Shown here in pieces: positions 1 through 7,019 of a stretch of 34,032 nt of DNA. The notes below the pieces were generated by a model, which saw only the letters and a program-made list of their open reading frames with translations, was not told where the DNA came from and did no database searches. Origin of the DNA: an uncultured Acetobacteraceae bacterium (GTDB taxonomy: Bacteria; Pseudomonadota; Alphaproteobacteria; Acetobacterales; Acetobacteraceae); contig CAIYDT010000005.1 of assembly GCA_903924985.1 (NCBI GenBank), positions 1 through 34,032 of the forward strand, in the 5' to 3' direction. Positions within the stretch are counted from its first letter, which is position 1; the number at the start of each line of letters is the position of its first letter. Position numbers and translations under genes: made by a program.

Positions 1-146
1 AGTCCAATGACCGAGCGGTAGAGGCGGAGCATGGTCGGCAGGGGAAAGACGAGCTGCATGGCGCGCTCGCAGGCATCTTGCAGAGCGTCCTCCATGCCTT
101 TGAAGGATGGGGGGGCTCGCCAGGGGTCGTTCGGATTGGGGGTCAT
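1..146 (-). CDS. Hypothetical protein, N-terminal part only
   Basis: An ATG at 146 opens a reading frame that runs off the left edge after 48 codons. Its residues 15-46 resemble the N-terminus of the full-length hypothetical protein at 4242-4892. Both share the pattern F-x3-E-x-A-L-x-D-A-C, followed by F-P-L and then M-L-x-L-Y-R-S-V. The two are therefore paralogs about 4 kb apart in opposite orientation. I do not recognise the family and propose no function. The homology also supports the chosen start, because both proteins reach the conserved block after 13-15 residues. A 7-bp inverted repeat lies 35-59 bp upstream. Confidence 0.7.
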   Translation of the reverse strand, partial: MTPNPNDPWRAPPSFKGMEDALQDACERAMQLVFPLPTMLRLYRSVIG

Positions 147-180
147 GCTGGGCCTTGGGCGGTGGCGGGTATAACTAACG

Positions 181-205
181 GTTACGTCTGAATATCTAAC
201 GTAAC
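181..205. promoter_or_regulatory. Inverted repeat GTTACGT-N11-ACGTAAC, candidate operator
   Basis: GTTACGT at 181-187 and ACGTAAC at 199-205 are perfect inverse copies separated by 11 bp. CTAACG also occurs twice, at 175-180 and 196-201. The block is AT-richer than its surroundings and lies just upstream of the leftward partial gene that starts at 146. A dyad of this size is typical of dimeric repressors such as the TetR family. No regulator gene is visible nearby, so the role is inferred. Confidence 0.35.
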
Positions 206-477
206 GGACATGCCGCGCCAAGGGGAATCTGGGGGGCCATCCCGACTCATGGACGGCCCGGAACACGGCGGCCGCCTCGCCCCACAACCTGTCAAAGTCT
301 CGGTGCCGAGGTACTGGTGCGCGAGGGGCTGGAGGTGGAGAACCGGCTTTCCGCGGTCCTGTCCGGGTTCCAGGATGCCGAGACTGTCCAGGTATCCAGC
401 GCGGTGGTGATCCTGCTGCTGGCGTTTTTCACGTTGCGGGAAGCCTCCCGCCGCCTATCCCCGCACCGCCAACGAAA
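206..477. other. Gene-poor stretch, possible decayed coding remnant
   Basis: No convincing gene is present. A plus-strand frame from about 290 to 470 encodes a short acidic and amphipathic stretch, then a hydrophobic run (VVILLLAFF, about 407-433) followed by basic residues. This could be the tail of a decayed small membrane protein. It has no convincing start or ribosome binding site and it runs into the terminator of the opposite gene, so it is not called as a gene. Confidence 0.3.
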
Positions 478-501
478 AGCGGCCCCGTCAAAGGGGCCGC
501 T
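471..501 (-). terminator. Rho-independent terminator of the SYLF lipoprotein gene
   Basis: AGCGGCCCC (478-486) and GGGGCCGCT (493-501) form a perfect 9-bp stem around a 6-nt loop. Read on the minus strand, the stem is followed by TTTTCGTT. It lies about 45 bp past the stop codon of the leftward lipoprotein gene. Confidence 0.85.
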
Positions 502-547
502 GCCGTTGTGTATCGAACATGAACCTCCCGGAGCGCCAGGCCGGCCC

Positions 548-1420
548 TTATCGCCCCGGCGGGGTCAGACTCTGCTCCTGGATCGGCCCGCGGCTGCTGG
601 ATGTGCCGGGCGGATAAGCGGGCGACAATTGCGGGGCATACTGCTGCGTCCCCTGTGAAGGCGGCGCCTGATACCCTTGCGGGTAGGCCGGCGCGTAGCC
701 GGGCGGGGGTTGCATCGGCTGCTGCGCCTGGGCCGGTTCGTTGCGGGTGCCGACGCGAGTCAAAAGCTCGCGCAGCGGATCGGCGCCAGGGTTGGTGCCC
801 TGCATGCTGATTACGATCTGGCGGGAGGCGTATGGTTGTCCATAATAGCCCTTGTCCGCCCGCGAGTCGGCGGACATCACGCTGCCCTCCAACGAGATGC
901 CACCATAAAGGCCGCGCGCCTGGGCGAAAGCAATGATATCCGCCCCCACGGCGGTGGTGGTGGAGCCCTGCACCCCGGCGCCGATGGTCGCGATGGCCAG
1001 GCCCGCGTCGGCGCCCAATTTGATCTGGCTGTCCATCACCGCGTTCAGGCCTTTATCGGTCATGATCATGATGATGACCTGACTGTCCTGAATGCCGATC
1101 TGCAAACCGAAACTGCCGCTACCGATGGTGTAGAACGCCGGGTAGGACCAGGTGCCGTTGCCGGCGCGAGCGAGCAGCACGCAGCTGCCGCCTTCGCCGC
1201 CGAAGAAGAACCCCGCTTTGAACACCCGCGGGCAGATCATTACCGCCTTGGTGCGGCGCAGCATGGTTTGGGGTGAGTCGGACACGGTCTGGCTCACCAT
1301 CTCCTGCACCGCCAAAGCGGCGCGGTCGACCAGGGTCTGTTCTTCCCCGGGGCCGGTGGAGCATCCACTGAGCCAAAACGGCAGGACGGCGAGCAGGGGG
1401 GCCAGGAAGCGGGATCGCAT
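548..1420 (-). CDS. SYLF/Ysc84-domain lipoprotein
   Basis: A 290-residue protein with a lipoprotein signal peptide; the lipobox is L-S-G-C with the acylated cysteine at residue 20. Residues about 55-205 match the SYLF (Ysc84) fold, a lipid-binding domain. Seen are the glycine-rich F-F-F-G-G-E-G-G segment, the G-S-G-S-F-G-L-Q-I-G segment and the late G-L-Y-G-G-I-S-L-E-G segment. The C-terminal 80 residues are rich in Pro, Gln and Tyr and probably unstructured. The ATG at 1420 was chosen because AGGAGA lies 8 nt upstream and because it places the signal peptide at the N-terminus; an in-frame ATG at 1435 has no such site. A strong terminator follows. The likely role is a periplasm-facing lipoprotein that binds lipid; its partner is unknown. 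Confidence 0.85.
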   Translation of the reverse strand: MRSRFLAPLLAVLPFWLSGCSTGPGEEQTLVDRAALAVQEMVSQTVSDSPQTMLRRTKAVMICPRVFKAGFFFGGEGGSCVLLARAGNGTWSYPAFYTIGSGSFGLQIGIQDSQVIIMIMTDKGLNAVMDSQIKLGADAGLAIATIGAGVQGSTTTAVGADIIAFAQARGLYGGISLEGSVMSADSRADKGYYGQPYASRQIVISMQGTNPGADPLRELLTRVGTRNEPAQAQQPMQPPPGYAPAYPQGYQAPPSQGTQQYAPQLSPAYPPGTSSSRGPIQEQSLTPPGR

Positions 1421-1520
1421 CGTCGGTCTCCTCATGGTGAACGAATCCGATTCGGTCGGCTGTTTAGAACAAGTGTTACCACTGGAGATGTGATTCGCGG
1501 CAATTTCAGGGCGTGTGCGA

Positions 1521-2141
1521 TCAATAACCTGGGAGTTCGTTGACACAGACCACCCGCCAGCCCTCCGGATACCGCTCCAGCCGGGTCAAAGAAAGGTTCT
1601 GGATGGACAGATGCAGGGCGTTGTCCGGCGCCACGCCGAGCGCATGGGCCACGGCGGCGCGGATGGTGCCGCCGTGGCTGACGATCACCACATCCTCGCC
1701 CTCATGGGCGATCGCCAGGCGTTCCAGGGTGGCGCCGGCGCGTTCCACGACTTCCAGCATGCTTTCGCCGCCGGGGGGTTTTTCATGGCCGGCCAGCGGC
1801 CAGAAAGCGTGCTTGGGGTGCGCCAGCTTGTCCGGCAGTTCGGCATGCGGCAGGCCCTGCCACTCGCCCAGGGATTGCTCGATCATGTCGGGTTCGATCG
1901 CGGGCGGGACGTGCGGGTAGCCGGCGTCGAAGATCGCGTTGGCGGTACGTTGGGTGCGGGACAGGGGGGTGACCACCCATTGCGCGGGCCTCGGCAGGCG
2001 GTCGGCCAGAGCGCGGTACATCGGCGCTTGCTCGAGCAAGGTGGTTTCGCACAGGGCCACGTCCATCACGCCGTACAGGATGGCTCTCGCGTTCTCTTCC
2101 ACCAAAGCGTGGCGGATCAGCCAGAAACGGGTTTCGCTCAT
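1521..2141 (-). CDS. Histidine phosphatase family protein (phosphoglycerate mutase-like)
   Basis: A 206-residue member of the histidine phosphatase superfamily. The catalytic RH motif is at residues 10-11 (LIRHALVEEN), the E-Q-S-L-G-E-W-Q-G segment (88-96) carries the likely general acid, and the second histidine is in SHGGTIR at H156. Family members remove phosphate from sugars, nucleotides or other small substrates; the substrate here cannot be read from sequence. Its ATG overlaps the stop of the ABC permease gene by 4 nt (ATGA), so it is translationally coupled as the third gene of an ATPase-permease-phosphatase operon. That arrangement suggests a function tied to the exported compound. 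Confidence 0.85.
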   Translation of the reverse strand: MSETRFWLIRHALVEENARAILYGVMDVALCETTLLEQAPMYRALADRLPRPAQWVVTPLSRTQRTANAIFDAGYPHVPPAIEPDMIEQSLGEWQGLPHAELPDKLAHPKHAFWPLAGHEKPPGGESMLEVVERAGATLERLAIAHEGEDVVIVSHGGTIRAAVAHALGVAPDNALHLSIQNLSLTRLERYPEGWRVVCVNELPGY

Positions 2142-2938
2142 TCGCCAATGCTCAAAAGGGCGCCGCGGACGCGGGCCTGGTGGAACTGGCGGGCGAACAG
2201 CAGCGACGCCGCGCCGAGCCAGAAGATGTTCAGGGCAGTCGCGGCGGCCAGATGGCCGTAGGAAATCACCCCGTCCAGCAGGATGCCGCGCATCCCCTCG
2301 AACACATGCGCCGCGGGCAGGGCCAGCGCAACCGGGTGCAGGAACCCGGGCAGCACGGAGACGGGGTAGAACACGGCGGAGAACGGGGCCATGCCGAACA
2401 GCACACCCCAGGCCAGTGCTTCCGCCCCCGCGCCGTGGCGCAGGATCAGGGAGACGACGCCGAGCGCCACCCACCAGCCCATCACCATCATGTTGATGAA
2501 GAACAGCACCAGCACGGGGCCGAGGGAGAACAGGTTGAATGCGTAAAGCCCCCAGGCCAGCAGGATCGCCGGCGCCACCCCCGCCAACATGCGCAATACC
2601 GACATGGCGATCAGGGCCGCCACCAGCTCCCACGGGCGGAGGGGGCTGACGAAGACGTGGCCGAGGTTGCGGGACCAGATTTCCTCCAGGAAGGAGATCG
2701 ACAGGCCCATCTGGCCGCGCAAGGTGACCTCCCACAGCAGCACCCCGCCCATTAGGGAGGCGCCGGCGACGATGGCGGTGTTGCCGAGGCGCCCGGTCAG
2801 GAAGCTGGCGGTGAATCCCCAGATGCACATGTTCAGCACCGGCCAGTAGGCGAGTTCCAGCAGCCGCGGCCAGGAACGGCGGTAGAGCGCGATGTGGCGA
2901 TACATCAGGCCCCAGATTCGGCGGAGGGAGGCGGTCAT
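2138..2938 (-). CDS. ABC-2 type transporter permease
   Basis: A 266-residue integral membrane protein with about six hydrophobic segments, of the ABC-2 export permease type (NodJ/DrrB-like). The N-terminal half has a long cytoplasmic or amphipathic stretch containing E-E-I-W-S-R-N-L-G-H-V-F-V-S-P-L, a pattern usual in these permeases between the second and third membrane segments. The ATG at 2938 overlaps the stop of the ATPase gene (ATGA, 2935-2938), and the stop overlaps the phosphatase start, so all three genes are coupled. With the ATPase it should form an exporter for a lipid, glycan or small molecule; the substrate is unknown. Confidence 0.88.
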   Translation of the reverse strand: MTASLRRIWGLMYRHIALYRRSWPRLLELAYWPVLNMCIWGFTASFLTGRLGNTAIVAGASLMGGVLLWEVTLRGQMGLSISFLEEIWSRNLGHVFVSPLRPWELVAALIAMSVLRMLAGVAPAILLAWGLYAFNLFSLGPVLVLFFINMMVMGWWVALGVVSLILRHGAGAEALAWGVLFGMAPFSAVFYPVSVLPGFLHPVALALPAAHVFEGMRGILLDGVISYGHLAAATALNIFWLGAASLLFARQFHQARVRGALLSIGE

Positions 2939-3675
2939 ACCGGCACCGGGTGCTGGCGGTTGCGGGCGATGTCCAGGAACACCTCTTCCATGTCGTCGCG
3001 GCCGTAGCGTTCCAGCAGTTCGGCCGGGCTGCCGCGATCGACGATTTTGCCCTGCTTCATCATCAGGACGTGGGAGCACAGGCGCTCCACCTCCGCCATG
3101 TTGTGGCTGGCGAGGAGGATGGTGCAGCCGGATTGGTCGCGGTAGCGCTCCAGCCAGGTGCGGACGAGGTCGCCGGTGTCGGGGTCGAGGCTGGCGGTGG
3201 GTTCGTCCAGCAGCAGGACTTCAGGCTTGTTGATCAGGGCTTTGGCCAGGGCGACACGGGTCTTTTGGCCTGCGGACAACTGCCCGGCGGCGCGGTTCAG
3301 CAGATCGTTCAGGTCCAACTCCCCGGCCAGTTCCGCGATGCGGCGGTCGATGCCGTGGACGTTGTAGAGGTGGCCGTAGACCCGCAGGTTCTCCGCCACC
3401 GTCAGGCGGGCGGGCAGGGCGATGTAAGGGGAGGAAAAATTCATCCGCGCCAGCGCCGCGAACCGGTCGCGCGCCATGTCGTGGCCGAGGATGCGGATAT
3501 CCCCCGCGGTCGGCACCAGCAGGCCGAGCATCATGGCGATGGTGGTGGTCTTCCCGGCGCCGTTGCCGCCGAGCAGGCCGACGGTCGCGCCTGGGGGGGC
3601 GGAGAAGGAGATCGCGTCGACCGCGAGGACCTTGTCGTAGCGTTTCGTCAGGTTGGTGACCGTGATGGCGTCCAT
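2935..3675 (-). CDS. ABC transporter ATP-binding protein (ABC-2 exporter)
   Basis: A 246-residue ATPase. Walker A is GGNGAGKTTT near residue 40, the signature is L-S-A-G-Q-K, and Walker B is V-L-L-L-D-E-P-T with a following S-L-D-P D-loop. The switch histidine is in L-A-S-H-N-M. These are the features of an export ATPase of the NodI/CcmA type. The ATG at 3675 gives the normal family N-terminus. An in-frame ATG at 3726 would add 17 residues and is a weaker choice; neither has a strong ribosome binding site. The open frame continues upstream into an eroded transposase, so the original promoter may have been replaced by the IS remnant. Confidence 0.9.
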   Translation of the reverse strand: MDAITVTNLTKRYDKVLAVDAISFSAPPGATVGLLGGNGAGKTTTIAMMLGLLVPTAGDIRILGHDMARDRFAALARMNFSSPYIALPARLTVAENLRVYGHLYNVHGIDRRIAELAGELDLNDLLNRAAGQLSAGQKTRVALAKALINKPEVLLLDEPTASLDPDTGDLVRTWLERYRDQSGCTILLASHNMAEVERLCSHVLMMKQGKIVDRGSPAELLERYGRDDMEEVFLDIARNRQHPVPV

Positions 3676-3782
3676 GCCGGGGTGGATAGGGGGAGATTGG
3701 GTGGGCGCCAAGGCAGCGGTTCTCATTATGGGTGGCGTGACGCGTTTGTCCCTCTGGCTTCGGAGCCTTTTTTGCCGCGCGA

Positions 3783-3902
3783 TCACGGCGCCAGGGGCGG
3801 TGGGCTGGCAAACACCATCGTCCCCAGCTGGTGGTCCCATGACGGGAACACCAGATAGGCGGTCAGGGCCAGCATCGTGTAGAAGAACCCCTGGCGGGTC
3901 AC
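3783..3902 (-). CDS. Possible small membrane protein of 39 residues
   Basis: A GTG at 3902 is preceded by a strong purine-rich site (GGAGGGAGG, ending 3 nt before the start). It opens a 39-codon frame with one hydrophobic segment (about residues 5-20, GFFYTMLALTAYLVF) and a Pro-rich tail. It abuts the IS3 remnant and lies in a different frame from it. It may be a real small membrane protein or the end of a gene cut by the insertion. I know of no homolog. Confidence 0.35.
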   Translation of the reverse strand: MTRQGFFYTMLALTAYLVFPSWDHQLGTMVFASPPPLAP

Positions 3903-3913
3903 AACCTCCCTCC

Positions 3914-4137
3914 TCACCGTGCCGGGCCAACGCCCCCTCCAGGGTGATCGACACCCGCCAAGTGAGGACTCGCCGGCTGAACCAGCCCTTCACGGCGGCG
4001 AGGTAGACAAAGCCCCGTGCCATCGGAATGTAGGTCCTGTCCATGGCCCACGCTTGGTTCGGGCGGACGTCGAACTGCTGCGCCAATTCGGCCACCGACG
4101 GCATTTTTTCCTTGGCGCGAAAATCCGGTCCGGGTAA
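3914..4137 (-). pseudogene. IS3-family transposase remnant (orfA-orfB deletion fusion)
   Basis: Two pieces of an IS3-type element lie in one frame. The first (D-F-R-A-K, then V-A-E-L-A-Q-Q-F-D-V) is the helix-turn-helix part of OrfA. It is joined at the tripeptide P-N-Q to the catalytic-domain part of OrfB (A-W-A-M-D-x-T-Y-I-P-M-A-R-G-F-V-Y-L-A-A-V, then F-S-R-R-V-L and W-R-V-S-I-T-L-E). As I recall the family, OrfA has H-P-N-Q and OrfB has R-P-N-Q, so a deletion between these short similarities explains the fusion. A second deletion follows S-I-T-L-E. Nothing functional remains. The remnant lies directly upstream of the ABC operon. Confidence 0.8.
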
Positions 4138-4241
4138 ACGGACAAACCATGAACGCGATCAACCCTTTCAGCACAACCATTTCGGCCCCCGTTTTCCGGG
4201 GGAGAGCGAGCCATATAATGAAATCCGTAACAGGTGACCCC

Positions 4242-4892
4242 ATGCAACCCGGTGACGAAGGTCCCGGCACCCCCGATTTCAGCGCCTTGGAGGGTGCGCT
4301 GCGCGATGCCTGCACCCGGGCTCGGTATGCGATTTTTCCGCTGGCGGTGATGCTGAAGCTCTACCGCTCGGTGACCTCCCTGACGCGGTCGTTGATGCTG
4401 GCGCGGGTCGATGCGAGGCTGCCGAAGGGGCTGAGCGAGGAGTTGATCGCGTTGCTGGACGTGGTTAGGGACGCCGCCTGCGGGGCGCTGCCGGACCCGG
4501 AGATGCCGGTGATGGACGCCATCCTGGTGCACCGCGCGATCGTGGCGCTGGCGGGGGCGGCGCACCAGGCGCGGGGCGGGCGGCGGGTTGTGGTGGTCGG
4601 AGGGATTGAAGAGAATTCTCGTCGTCCCCCAGACCTTGGTCCGCTTTGCGGCCCAAGCCCACAAGGGGAGGGGGAGGTTTTGTCTCAACTTCCTCCCACT
4701 GAGGAAGAGCCCGAAGACGACTTTAGTCTGAGCGCCTGGCGGAAGGATCATACGACCGAGCGGGACAAGAAGGCGCACGAGTTGCTGCATACGGTGCTGG
4801 AGGAGCGGCTTTTCAAGCCGGCCCGGGCGGAAGGGCAGCGCCTGCGGGCGGAGCGGGAGGCGCGGGAAGCCGCGGAGGCAGCAATTGCCTGA
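4242..4892 (+). CDS. Hypothetical protein, paralog of the partial gene at 1-146
   Basis: A 216-residue protein of unknown function. The N-terminal 60 residues match the partial gene at the left edge. The centre (about 95-115) is alanine-rich and helical. The C-terminus is highly charged and helical (A-E-G-Q-R-L-R-A-E-R-E-A-R-E-A-A-E), as in a coiled coil. The ATG at 4242 is preceded by AGGTGA and agrees with the paralog's N-terminus; an alternative ATG is at 4218. Residues about 125-155 look unlike the rest, being Pro/Gly-rich and low-complexity. They are encoded by DNA containing a palindromic element (4635-4657), so they may be an inserted repeat that kept the frame open. No function is proposed. 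Confidence 0.7.
   Translation: MQPGDEGPGTPDFSALEGALRDACTRARYAIFPLAVMLKLYRSVTSLTRSLMLARVDARLPKGLSEELIALLDVVRDAACGALPDPEMPVMDAILVHRAIVALAGAAHQARGGRRVVVVGGIEENSRRPPDLGPLCGPSPQGEGEVLSQLPPTEEEPEDDFSLSAWRKDHTTERDKKAHELLHTVLEERLFKPARAEGQRLRAEREAREAAEAAIA
4635..4657. repeat. Palindromic element inside a coding region
   Basis: CTTGG-T-CCGC-TTT-GCGG-C-CCAAG forms an almost perfect hairpin (5 bp, one mismatch, 4 bp, 3-nt loop). It is followed by an A/G-rich flank (4661-4680) of the kind that borders intergenic REP-like elements. It lies within the atypical segment of the hypothetical gene at 4242-4892. This copy number of one cannot prove a repeat family. Confidence 0.45.
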
Positions 4893-4919
4893 CGGTCGGG
4901 GTGCCCGTTTGGCCTGGGA

Positions 4920-5150
4920 TTAAAGGACGGGCTCTTTGGTCTTCAACCGCGCCCGCCCGGTCTCGGTCAGCACCACATGCCGCGCTCGGCTGCCGTCGAA
5001 CGCCACGAGGCCGGCGATCTGCACATCCTCCCACACCGAAAGCCGCGGGCAGGCGCTTTGCCAGGCGTCCAGCACTTGCGCGTAGGTGGGCGTTTCGCTG
5101 TCTACCCAGGCAAGGAATTGCAGGATCAGGGCGTCGATCGGGGCTGTCAT
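4920..5150 (-). CDS. Small conserved-looking protein coupled to the extradiol dioxygenase
   Basis: A 76-residue protein whose ATG (5150) overlaps the dioxygenase stop (ATGA). The sequence suggests a small helical fold followed by a beta hairpin: the C-terminal V-V-L-T-E-T-G-R-A-R-L pattern resembles the wing of winged-helix proteins (L-T-x-x-G-x-x). No family is recognised with certainty. The tight coupling suggests it works with the dioxygenase, as a small subunit or an assembly or regulatory partner. It converges on the hypothetical gene at 4242-4892, with 27 bp between the stops. Confidence 0.65.
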   Translation of the reverse strand: MTAPIDALILQFLAWVDSETPTYAQVLDAWQSACPRLSVWEDVQIAGLVAFDGSRARHVVLTETGRARLKTKEPVL

Positions 5151-6205
5151 CGATGCGCCTCGTAACTGACAAAGCACTTGTTCGACATGAACAGATGCGT
5201 CTCCGCGTAGTCGTGCACGGTGGGGCGCTGGTCCAGGGCCTCCATCGCGCCGAGCAATGCCATCCAGTTGAGCATCTCGTGCTCCCCGGCCTGTTCCATC
5301 TGCGCCCGCGTGCGGCCGCGCCAGTATGCATAGTCCTGGTCCGCCAGAGCGCCGAACAGCGCCAGATCGGCCTTGTGATCGGGCCACAGATACCCGTTGG
5401 TGGGCGACAGGAAGCAGTGCGACCAGCTTGAGGAGGCAATGACCGCTACCCGGTAAGGCGACTCCGCCAGCACCTCCGCGACCGCGCGCCCCACCTCCAT
5501 GCACCGCCAGGGCTGCGGCGCCGGCGGGTCGGGGGCGTCGGTTTGCGGTGGCAGGAACAGCGCCGTCATGCCGCCCTTGGCGTGGATCAGGTTGCTGCCG
5601 TAGCAGTTGATCGCGAAAGGAACGACCGGCCAGGGGAAACCCCGCCGGTCCCAGTCCAGATACAGCAGCGTGTTGGTGAAGGCGTGTGCCAGCCCGTCCA
5701 CATGCAGCGGCTTGTAGGCGTAGGCCATGTCGACGCCGCGATCGATCAACCCCCGCGCCAGGAACTTGGCGGCGTCGCGGTGGCCGGGCAGGGGGATGGT
5801 GTGGTCGGCGTCCTCCCCCCACCGGTTCAGCCGGCCGCCGTGCCAGGGCTTCAGGGCGAAATCCTGGTCCAGCCCCATGACGCAGAAGGCGGGGATGATG
5901 TCTTCGCGGAAATTCTCGTACTGGTCGTCGCCAAAGATCAGCACGAAGTCCGGGTCGAACTTGTCCAGCGCGGCACGCACCGAGCGGAAGCCGTCCGCCA
6001 TGCGGGTGCCGTAGCGCCGCCCGGCGGACACGCCCGCGTCGTTCCCCAGTTCCGTCAGCAACTGATCGGGCCAGTTGGTGCGGTCTTTCGCCCAGGCGGG
6101 CACGTTGGGGGCTGTCAGCAGATGGTGGAAACCGCCGGGCAGCCGCTCATCGGGGAGCAGCAGGCCGGGGTAGTGGGTGCAGCCAAGACCGAGAACCTCG
6201 CCCAT
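5147..6205 (-). CDS. Class III extradiol ring-cleavage dioxygenase (LigB superfamily)
   Basis: A 352-residue protein of the LigB/protocatechuate 4,5-dioxygenase superfamily, which uses non-haem Fe(II) to open catecholic rings. The N-terminal G-L-G-C-T-H-Y-P-G places H11 as the first metal-ligand histidine. F-G-D-D-Q-Y-E-N-F (91-99) and A-S-S-S-W-S-H-C-F (257-265) are other conserved-looking blocks. The substrate is not predictable. A second copy at 27790-28487 matches it along both ends but lacks about residues 195-319. The start at 6205 has a perfect AGGAGG 5 nt upstream, buried in a strong hairpin (6210-6245), so translation may be controlled by RNA structure. The gene follows phaB by 70 bp and may share its transcript. 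Confidence 0.82.
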   Translation of the reverse strand: MGEVLGLGCTHYPGLLLPDERLPGGFHHLLTAPNVPAWAKDRTNWPDQLLTELGNDAGVSAGRRYGTRMADGFRSVRAALDKFDPDFVLIFGDDQYENFREDIIPAFCVMGLDQDFALKPWHGGRLNRWGEDADHTIPLPGHRDAAKFLARGLIDRGVDMAYAYKPLHVDGLAHAFTNTLLYLDWDRRGFPWPVVPFAINCYGSNLIHAKGGMTALFLPPQTDAPDPPAPQPWRCMEVGRAVAEVLAESPYRVAVIASSSWSHCFLSPTNGYLWPDHKADLALFGALADQDYAYWRGRTRAQMEQAGEHEMLNWMALLGAMEALDQRPTVHDYAETHLFMSNKCFVSYEAHR

Positions 6206-6209
6206 CGAC

Positions 6210-6245
6210 GCCTCCTGATACGGTTTAAGTCCGTTTCAGGGAGGC
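6210..6245 (-). promoter_or_regulatory. Hairpin that sequesters the dioxygenase ribosome binding site
   Basis: On the minus-strand transcript, GCCUCCCUGA pairs with UCAGGAGGC (9 bp, one bulged C). Inside it, ACGG pairs with CCGU around a 7-nt loop. The 3' arm contains the AGGAGG of the dioxygenase gene, 5 nt before its ATG. The stem has no U-run, so it is unlikely to be a simple terminator for phaAB. It would hide the ribosome binding site until melted by heat, a ligand, a protein or ribosome passage. Confidence 0.6.
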
Positions 6246-6275
6246 TAAGCGGGACGAGGGGCCCGACGCAACCGG

Positions 6276-6998
6276 TTAGTACATATGCTGCCCGCCGTTG
6301 ATCGACAGCGTCGATCCGGTGATGAAGTCCGCGTCGTCGGCCGTCAGGAACGCCACGCCGCGCGCGATGTCGGACGCATGGCCCAGCCGCCCGATGGGGA
6401 CTTTGGCGACGATCTTGCGCAGCACCTCGGCCGGCACCGCGCGCACCATCTCGGTGTCCACGTAACCCGGCGCTATGGCGTTCACTGTTATTCCAAAGCG
6501 CGCGCCCTCCTGCGCCAGGGCCTTGGTGAAGCCGTGGATGCCGGATTTGGAGGCAGCGTAGTTCACCTGCCCGTACTGCCCGGCCTGGCCGTTGATGGAA
6601 CCCACGTTGACCACCCGCCCGAACTTGGCGGCGCGCATGTCGTCGAACGTCAGCTTGCACATGTTGTAGCAAGACCCGAGGTTCGTATCGATCACCGCGT
6701 CCCACATCTCCCGCGTCAGGCGGCCCATGGTGGCGTCGCGGGTGATGCCGGCGTTGTTGACCAGGATTTCCACCGGCCCGACCTCGGCCTTGATCTGGGC
6801 GATGGCTTCGGCGCAGGCATCGAATTTGCTCACGTCGAACTTATACACCGCGATCCCATGCTCGGCCTTGAACGCCGCCGCCGCGACATCGTTGCCGGCG
6901 TAGGTGGCGACGACCGTACGGCCCTGGGCCTTCAGCGCGAGGCTGATGGCCTCACCGATGCCGCGGGTGCCGCCGGTGACGACTGCTACTCGTGCCAT
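6276..6998 (-). CDS. phaB: Acetoacetyl-CoA reductase
   Basis: A 240-residue short-chain dehydrogenase that reduces acetoacetyl-CoA to (R)-3-hydroxybutyryl-CoA with NADPH, the second step of PHB synthesis. The cofactor motif T-G-G-T-R-G-I-G is at 8-15, NNAG at 81-84, and the catalytic residues are S134, Y147 and K151 (Y-A-A-S-K). The P-G-Y-V-D-T-E-M segment and the C-terminus ending G-G-Q-H-M-Y are characteristic of PhaB. It lies 21 bp behind phaA in the same direction, forming a phaAB operon. The synthase gene lies separately, about 7 kb to the right. Confidence 0.95.
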   Translation of the reverse strand: MARVAVVTGGTRGIGEAISLALKAQGRTVVATYAGNDVAAAAFKAEHGIAVYKFDVSKFDACAEAIAQIKAEVGPVEILVNNAGITRDATMGRLTREMWDAVIDTNLGSCYNMCKLTFDDMRAAKFGRVVNVGSINGQAGQYGQVNYAASKSGIHGFTKALAQEGARFGITVNAIAPGYVDTEMVRAVPAEVLRKIVAKVPIGRLGHASDIARGVAFLTADDADFITGSTLSINGGQHMY

Positions 6999-7019
6999 GT
7001 CATAACTCCCTCTAACCGA

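Noticed and set aside
2142..2828. An N-terminal extension of the histidine phosphatase frame
   Set aside because: It runs through the ABC permease gene in another frame and is Arg/Pro-rich; the ATG coupled to the permease stop gives a complete phosphatase.
2950..3858. A plus-strand frame of 302 codons opposite the ABC ATPase
   Set aside because: Shadow of the ATPase with no motifs.
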